From positions 1 to 12,339 of the forward strand of contig JAJXZK010000227.1 in assembly GCA_021780095.1 (NCBI GenBank): a DNA stretch of 12,339 bases, read 5' to 3'. A model generated the notes under the pieces. It was not told the DNA's origin, did no database searches, and saw only the letters and a program-made list of their open reading frames with translations. The stretch is from Acidobacteriota bacterium (GTDB lineage: Bacteria > Acidobacteriota > Terriglobia > Terriglobales > Acidobacteriaceae). The position numbers were made by a program, and so were the translations under genes. This document shows, in pieces, positions 7,645 to 12,339 of this stretch (positions are counted from its first letter, which is position 1; each line of letters starts with the position of its first letter).

Positions 7645-7673
7645 GAATGGTCCAGCGCACGGCTCCATTGTTC

Positions 7674-7680
7674 GAGGAAG
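7674..7680 (+). promoter_or_regulatory. Ribosome binding site supporting a TTG start for copD
   Basis: GAGGAAG is placed 6 bases before TTG at 7687. No ATG or GTG in the same frame lies nearby ahead of the first membrane segment, so TTG is the likely initiator. Confidence 0.65.
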
Positions 7681-7686
7681 ATTCCA

Positions 7687-9318
7687 TTGCTTTGGTTTCT
7701 GCGTGATTATCCGCTGGCTGCCGTGCTGCTGCGAGCGGCGACCCTGGCCTTCGACTCTCTGCTGATTGGCGGTATCGTCTTCTGCACAATGGTCGTGCCG
7801 CGGTCAATTTCCTCGTCACCTACCTTCGCGAAATTTTCCCCACGTGCTTTGCGCCTTCTTCGAATTGGCGCGATGGGACTGGCCACGGCGCAGGCCATGT
7901 TTGTAGTGCTCGACACGGCCATGTTGATGAGCACCAGCGGCCTTGGCGTATCCGAACTCTACACGGCGAATTATTTTCTGGCTGGCTTGTTGCTCTTGTT
8001 CACCGCCGTGATCTTTCTGTTGATGACTCGGCTGGGGTTGCCGCGGAGGCCGGCTTGGCTGTTGTTTGTCGCGCCGCTGATGCTCGCAACTGTGTGGACG
8101 AGCCACGGAGCGTCGCGGCTGGAACATCAAGTTCTGCTGATGCTGCTGACAGGCCTGCATCAACTGGCGGTAGCGATGTGGATTGGCGGCATGCCGTATC
8201 TGTGGGCGTTGATCTGCTCACGAAACAGCGACAGCAAGGTGGAGGACGCTGCAGCAGTTCGTGTTGTGCAGCGCTATTCCAAACTGGCCGTGGCCAGCGT
8301 CATCGTTTTGGTGGGGGCTGGTGTGACCATGGCATGGGTATACACCCAGTCCTGGAGCGCCGTTTATGGGACAGCCTATGGCGTGGTGCTGGTGGCAAAG
8401 TCGATCATGCTGGCAGCGGTGCTGGTGCTTGGGGCAGGCAATTTCCTGCTGATCCGGGGGAATCGTTTCCATTCGTCACCGTGGCTGTTACGTATTGGCC
8501 AATTTTCTGAAGTCGAGATTGGAATTGGATTCACGATCATCCTGGCGGCGGCTTCGCTCACGGCGCAACCGCCCGCAGTCGACCTGGTGCAGAACCGGCT
8601 GACGTTTCCGGAGATTTCAGCGAGGATGACGCCGCGATGGCCGAGTTTTTCGACGCCATCGGTTCGAGCTTTACCGCTGGTACAGTCGATGAAGGCAGCC
8701 ATCCAGACGTATGCTCTATCGCCCGACGACGCTAAAGCCGCCAATAACAAGATGGAGCAGGAGTGGTCAGATTACAACCACCATTGGGCTGGGATCATTG
8801 TCCTGTTCGCGGGGTTGCTGGCGATGCTGGGCCGTTGGGATCGCGCTCGCTGGGCTCGTCATTGGCCGGTGGCTTTTTGGGGGCTGGCATTGTTTCTGTT
8901 TCTGCGCGCCGATCCGGAAGCGTGGCCATTGGGCCCCCGCGGTTTTTGGGCCAGCTTTTACAACCCGGAGGACCTGCAGCATCGCCTCTATATCTTGCTG
9001 ATTGTCAGCTTTGTTGCTTTCGAATGGAGCGTACAAACCCAACGATTGCGGTCTTCGAAGGCCGCGCTGGTTTTCCCGGCAGTGTGCGCAGTGGGAGGTG
9101 CTCTGCTGTTGACCCACAATCACACGCTGGGCAATGTGAAAGAGGAACTGCTGACTGAAATGAGCCACACTGCGATCGCGCTGTTTGCGGTCTTTGCCGG
9201 CTGGACTCGCTGGCTGGAACTGCGTGGATCGGGGCGCGGCAAATTGATTGCCGCATGGATGTGGCCCATGTGCCTGGTGTGTATCGGGCTGGTTTTGTTG
9301 AATTATCGCGAAGCCTGA
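7687..9318 (+). CDS. copD: CopD-family copper-transport membrane protein with an extended C-terminal membrane half
   Basis: Polytopic inner-membrane protein of 543 residues, starting at TTG. The first half (about 1-295) has eight predicted membrane spans near 10-37, 60-80, 93-115, 122-138, 147-175, 200-218, 229-256 and 276-293. It carries conserved CopD-like histidines: H140 and H147 around the fourth and fifth spans, and H158 in LHQLAVAMWIGGMPY. The CopD family domain itself probably covers about 190-290. After a soluble loop (295-360) a second half adds about five or six spans (365-382, 392-406, 433-447, 460-476, 495-508, 520-538) with NHH at 364-366, QH at 431-432, THNHT at 476-480 and SHT at 493-495. 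I do not recognise this second half as a named domain. CopD partners CopC in moving copper across the inner membrane; the direction here is not readable. Typical CopD proteins are about 300 residues, so the length is notable. Confidence 0.82.
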   Translation: MLWFLRDYPLAAVLLRAATLAFDSLLIGGIVFCTMVVPRSISSSPTFAKFSPRALRLLRIGAMGLATAQAMFVVLDTAMLMSTSGLGVSELYTANYFLAGLLLLFTAVIFLLMTRLGLPRRPAWLLFVAPLMLATVWTSHGASRLEHQVLLMLLTGLHQLAVAMWIGGMPYLWALICSRNSDSKVEDAAAVRVVQRYSKLAVASVIVLVGAGVTMAWVYTQSWSAVYGTAYGVVLVAKSIMLAAVLVLGAGNFLLIRGNRFHSSPWLLRIGQFSEVEIGIGFTIILAAASLTAQPPAVDLVQNRLTFPEISARMTPRWPSFSTPSVRALPLVQSMKAAIQTYALSPDDAKAANNKMEQEWSDYNHHWAGIIVLFAGLLAMLGRWDRARWARHWPVAFWGLALFLFLRADPEAWPLGPRGFWASFYNPEDLQHRLYILLIVSFVAFEWSVQTQRLRSSKAALVFPAVCAVGGALLLTHNHTLGNVKEELLTEMSHTAIALFAVFAGWTRWLELRGSGRGKLIAAWMWPMCLVCIGLVLLNYREA

Positions 9319-9345
9319 GGTTCGGACGGCACGACCCGAGCTTCG
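9316..9345 (+). other. Imperfect inverted repeat at the copD stop codon
   Basis: Bases 9316-9325 can pair with 9336-9345 around a 10-base loop: ten pairs, three of them G-T. It starts at the copD TGA. No T-run follows, so it is not a standard intrinsic terminator; it might slow or protect the 3' end, or be chance. Confidence 0.25.
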
Positions 9346-9433
9346 TCGATCGAGGATGACGGAACCATCGTTCGGCGAGTATCGTATCAATGCTAGGACC
9401 CTTAGTTCCGGGCCACATGTTTGCGTTCATTTT

Positions 9434-9440
9434 CAGGAGG
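9434..9440 (+). promoter_or_regulatory. Ribosome binding site deciding a TTG start for the M1 peptidase
   Basis: CAGGAGG is the strongest Shine-Dalgarno in the window and lies 8 bases before TTG at 9449. Starting there gives a protein that opens with a clean signal peptide, whereas the ATG at 9356 would add 31 unrelated residues in front of it. Confidence 0.75.
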
Positions 9441-9448
9441 ATTTTCAC

Positions 9449-12073
9449 TTGCGTCGTTCTTTGCGTCTTTCATTTGTTGGCTGCTTCTCAGCGTGTGCAA
9501 CGCTTATTTTTCTCACCGCTTCCGCTGCACTGCAGGCACAGCGACTGCCTACGGATGTGATTCCGCAGCATTACGTGTTGACGCTGGAGCCGGATTTGAA
9601 AGCGGCCACGTTCACCGGCAAGGAAGAAATCGACGTCACGCTGGAGAAGCCATCGACCAGCATCACCTTGAATGCGGCGCAGATCACATTTCAGACGGTG
9701 ACCATTATTGCAGGTGGGAATACGCAGAGGGCGAACGTCACGGAGAATAAACCGGACCAACAGGCGATCCTGCATGTGGATAAGGAAATTCCGGCGGGGG
9801 CGGCAACGATCAAGATCGCATACACCGGAATCCTGAACGATCAGCTGCGCGGTTTTTATCTGTCCAAGGCGGCGCATCGCAACTACGCAGTCACACAATT
9901 TGAACCGACCGATGCGCGCCGAGCGTTTCCATCGTTCGATGAGCCGGCGATGAAGGCGACCTTTTCAACCTCGCTGATCGTCGACACGGGCGACACAGCG
10001 ATTTCGAACACAAATATCGTCTCCGACGAGCCGGGGCCGACCGCGGACAAGCACAGCATCCATTTCGCCACCACGCCAAAGATGTCCACCTATCTTGTCG
10101 CGTTTCTAGTGGGCGATTTTCAATGTCTTTCCGGAGAGAGCGATGGCGTGCCCATCCGTACCTGCGCGACGCCGGACAAAGTGCAGATGGGCGCCTACGC
10201 ATTGAAGGCGGCGGAATTCTTCCTACACTACTACGACAATTATTTTGGCATCAAGTATCCGATGCCGAAGCTCGACATGATTGGAATTCCTGATTTTGAA
10301 GCGGGCGCGATGGAGAATTTTGGCGCCATCACCTATCGCGAGAGCGTATTTCTAATTGATGAAAAGACTGCGTCGACCAACGCGCAGAAGAACGTTGCCA
10401 TCGACGTGGCCCATGAGATGGCGCACCAGTGGTTCGGTGACATGGTCACTATGAAATGGTGGAACAATCTGTGGTTGAACGAGGGCTTTGCCACCTGGAT
10501 GGAATCGAAGGCGGTTTCCGCATGGAAGCCGGAGTGGAATCTTTCGCAGGACGAGGCGCTCGATCTGGACGGCGTATTGAACTATGACGCCGGTAAGGTG
10601 ACTCGGGCGATTCGCGCCAACGCGGATACGCCGGGCGAGATCAACGAGATGTTCGACGGCATCACCTATCAAAAAGGCGGGGCCGTGCTGGCCATGATGG
10701 AGAACTACGAAAGCCCGGAGGTGTTCCGGCAAGGCGTGCACAAATATCTTGAAGCGCACATGTACGGCAATGCGACCGCCGAGAACTTTTGGAATGCGCA
10801 GACCGAAACCAGCGGGAAGCCGATCGATAAAGTGATGGACAGCTTTATTACTGAGCCGGGAGTTCCACTGCTGACGTTCACTTCTCCCATGGGTGGATCG
10901 ACAAACGTTTCCCAGCAGCGTTTCTTCCTTGATCCGGAGACGCATGCAGATCATTCGCAAACGTGGACGGTGCCGGTATGCTTCCGGACGGCTGCAGATC
11001 CCAAGTGCGAGCTGCTTACCTCGGCACAGCAGAAGTTGCCGGTGCCGGACGCTGATTTCTTTTTCGCCAATGCGAACGATCGAGGCTACTATCGCACGCT
11101 GTACGATGCTGCGGACTACAACAAACTCCTGAGCATGGCGGAAACCAAGCTGTCCCCTGCGGTACGGATCGGTTTTGCGGGGAATGAATGGGCGCTGATG
11201 CGTTCCGGACGCAGCGGTATTGGCAATTATCTTGATCTAGCCTCGGTGCTGCGCAACGATACGAATGCGGACGTGATCCAAAACCTGGCGGGCGCCATCG
11301 ACTCCACCGACGAGAGGATCGCGACGCCGGAGGATCGCGTGAAGCTGGCAGCGTGGGTGCGGGAGCAATTCCGACCGTCGTACGATCGCGTGAAGGATAT
11401 TTCTCCGTCGGATGCGGTGGAGAAGAAGCAACTGCGGGCCACCCTGTTTGGCGTTTTAGGAGAAATCGGCCGCGATCCGCAGATTATTGCGCAGGCGAAA
11501 GAGTTGACGAACAAATACATTGCGGACCAGGCGAGCGTGGAGCCGTCGCTGGTGCGGCCCGCTGTGATGATTGCGACTGAAAATGGAGACAGCCATTTAT
11601 TTGACCAGTTGCAGCAACTCAGCAAGACGTCCAACAACCCGGATGTGAAGATTACCGCCTTAGTCGCTCTGGCCAACTTCCACAACCCCGTCCTGACCCG
11701 CCGCGCGCTGGATTATGCGACTTCCGGCCAGGTGCGGAATCAGGATGCCATCTTCCTCTTCGTCGTGGCGCTTCGTAGTCGCGACACCCGGCAAATTGCG
11801 TGGGATTACATTCAGAAAAACTGGGACAAAGTGCATGCCCAGATGACGACAATGATGGGCGGCTACCTGGTGCAGTCGACCGGCAGCTTCTGCAGCGCGG
11901 AGAAAGCGCAGGAGGTGCAAACCTTCTTCGCTTCGCACCCTGTCGCGGCGGCGCAACGCGCGATTCAACGCGCTACGAATTCCATCCACGACTGCACGGT
12001 ACTGCGGACGACGCAGCAGCCGAAGCTGACGGAATGGCTGGCGAAGCAACACATCTCCAACGGAGGCATGTAG
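9449..12073 (+). CDS. Exported M1-family zinc aminopeptidase
   Basis: Metallo-aminopeptidase that removes N-terminal residues from peptides, probably in the periplasm or outside the cell. It has 874 residues from the TTG start. Residues 1-30 form a signal peptide (MRRSLR start, hydrophobic core, cleavage after ALQA). The N-terminal beta domain includes QFEPTDARRAFPSFDEP. The catalytic domain holds the GAMEN motif at 286-290 for recognising the free amino end. The HEMAHQW zinc motif starts at 322: H322 and H326 are ligands and E323 is catalytic. NEGFATW supplies the third ligand E345 exactly 18 residues after H326. Y407 in ITYQKGG is the expected transition-state tyrosine. The long helical C-terminal part resembles the ERAP1-C type domain of eukaryote-like M1 enzymes, not the E. 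coli PepN layout. All catalytic residues are intact. The 130-base gap before it shows no convincing promoter. Substrate preference is unknown. Confidence 0.95.
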   Translation: MRRSLRLSFVGCFSACATLIFLTASAALQAQRLPTDVIPQHYVLTLEPDLKAATFTGKEEIDVTLEKPSTSITLNAAQITFQTVTIIAGGNTQRANVTENKPDQQAILHVDKEIPAGAATIKIAYTGILNDQLRGFYLSKAAHRNYAVTQFEPTDARRAFPSFDEPAMKATFSTSLIVDTGDTAISNTNIVSDEPGPTADKHSIHFATTPKMSTYLVAFLVGDFQCLSGESDGVPIRTCATPDKVQMGAYALKAAEFFLHYYDNYFGIKYPMPKLDMIGIPDFEAGAMENFGAITYRESVFLIDEKTASTNAQKNVAIDVAHEMAHQWFGDMVTMKWWNNLWLNEGFATWMESKAVSAWKPEWNLSQDEALDLDGVLNYDAGKVTRAIRANADTPGEINEMFDGITYQKGGAVLAMMENYESPEVFRQGVHKYLEAHMYGNATAENFWNAQTETSGKPIDKVMDSFITEPGVPLLTFTSPMGGSTNVSQQRFFLDPETHADHSQTWTVPVCFRTAADPKCELLTSAQQKLPVPDADFFFANANDRGYYRTLYDAADYNKLLSMAETKLSPAVRIGFAGNEWALMRSGRSGIGNYLDLASVLRNDTNADVIQNLAGAIDSTDERIATPEDRVKLAAWVREQFRPSYDRVKDISPSDAVEKKQLRATLFGVLGEIGRDPQIIAQAKELTNKYIADQASVEPSLVRPAVMIATENGDSHLFDQLQQLSKTSNNPDVKITALVALANFHNPVLTRRALDYATSGQVRNQDAIFLFVVALRSRDTRQIAWDYIQKNWDKVHAQMTTMMGGYLVQSTGSFCSAEKAQEVQTFFASHPVAAAQRAIQRATNSIHDCTVLRTTQQPKLTEWLAKQHISNGGM

Positions 12074-12108
12074 TCCTGTCGGTTGGATGATAGAACGATG
12101 AGGACAGA

Positions 12109-12142
12109 GAGGGACTTGTGGCCGCAAGGTGCACGGTCCCTT
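12109..12142. terminator. Candidate bidirectional terminator hairpin between converging genes
   Basis: GGGAC (12111-12115) pairs with GTCCC (12136-12140), extended by A-T at 12110/12141. Inside, GTG pairs with CAC and GCC with GGT, closing on a GCAA tetraloop at 12124-12127, with a small internal loop and a one-base bulge. It lies 36 bases after the M1 peptidase stop and between two genes facing each other. T-tracts are weak on both sides (TTACTTGTCT on plus; TCTCTGTCCT on minus), so termination is inferred from structure and position only. Confidence 0.4.
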
Positions 12143-12207
12143 ACTTGTCTACGTGGATGTTTTTCGATGGGCATCCCGCAATCGGATTGTGCAGCGGGGG
12201 AATTCCA

Positions 12208-12339
12208 CTAATATCCGTTGGCGATCAAATATTCCACGGTTAGCTCGAAGGGCTGTTCGCTCTCCGCGGGTGAGGCCGCACGCCGTTCGGCATATTTTGC
12301 CATCACATCGACTTCAATATTGACGAGGCTTCCTGGCGT
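12208..12339 (-). CDS. ribE: Riboflavin synthase alpha subunit, C-terminal fragment
   Basis: Read on the minus strand, the last 132 bases give 43 residues and a TAG stop at 12210-12208. The frame stays open to the window edge, so the start lies outside. The visible end reads TPGSLVNIEVDVMAKYAERR, which matches the closing strand and helix of riboflavin synthase alpha subunit (typical GDLVNIEVDxxAKYVER). About 23 further residues ending EYLIANGY follow. The complete enzyme, about 200 residues and made of two repeated lumazine-binding barrels, dismutates two 6,7-dimethyl-8-ribityllumazine molecules into riboflavin. The gene converges on the M1 peptidase. Gene naming varies between ribE and ribC across genera. 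Confidence rests on one well-conserved motif in a short fragment. Confidence 0.8.
   Translation of the reverse strand, partial: TPGSLVNIEVDVMAKYAERRAASPAESEQPFELTVEYLIANGY

Noticed and set aside
9356..9448. N-terminal extension of the M1 peptidase from ATG 9356
   Set aside because: It would bury the signal peptide behind 31 polar residues and has no ribosome binding site comparable to CAGGAGG at 9434-9440.
12175..12198. CCCGC/GCGGG inverted repeat near the riboflavin synthase stop as a terminator
   Set aside because: The stem is only five pairs with a 14-base loop and no T-run follows on either strand.
1..12339. A novel defence, mobile or RNA-based system
   Set aside because: Every large stretch is accounted for by recognisable metabolic, copper or peptidase genes. 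No transposase, integrase, repeat array, tRNA-like or reverse-transcriptase-like sequence was seen.

Overview
The window reads as a typical bacterial chromosome stretch: moderate-to-high GC by eye, tightly packed genes, and AGGAG-type ribosome binding sites. The protein sequences and gene set look most like Acidobacteriota (Terriglobia-like soil lineages). That placement is inference from protein resemblance only, because there is no rRNA or marker gene here.

Region 1 (1-7227) is a same-strand run of sugar-phosphate genes with gaps of at most about 80 bases. In order: transketolase (5' end outside the window), ribose-5-phosphate isomerase B, a HAD-family phosphatase, a short-type (probably NAD-dependent) 6-phosphogluconate dehydrogenase, glucose-6-phosphate dehydrogenase, 6-phosphogluconolactonase, and an E. 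coli-type glucokinase that overlaps the lactonase by 4 bases. Together these can phosphorylate glucose, oxidise it through 6-phosphogluconate to ribulose-5-phosphate, isomerise that to ribose-5-phosphate and feed it into the non-oxidative branch. Transaldolase and ribulose-phosphate 3-epimerase are not in the window.

Region 2 (7279-9318) is a copper pair on the same strand: a small periplasmic CopC with an exported N-terminal histidine, and a long multi-pass CopD-like membrane protein with an extra histidine-bearing membrane half. CopD uses a TTG start.

Region 3 (9449-12073) is an exported M1-family zinc aminopeptidase, also with a TTG start that fits both a strong Shine-Dalgarno and a signal peptide. 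Between it and the window end lies a hairpin that may terminate converging transcripts. The last 132 bases hold, on the minus strand, the C-terminus of riboflavin synthase alpha subunit.

I found no mobile element, CRISPR, tRNA, rRNA, riboswitch or defence-like module, and no intergenic stretch over 300 bases. The window is mostly ordinary metabolism. The points most worth a second look are the likely mixed NADP/NAD cofactor use in the pentose-phosphate operon, the double-length CopD, and the HAD phosphatase embedded in the operon.
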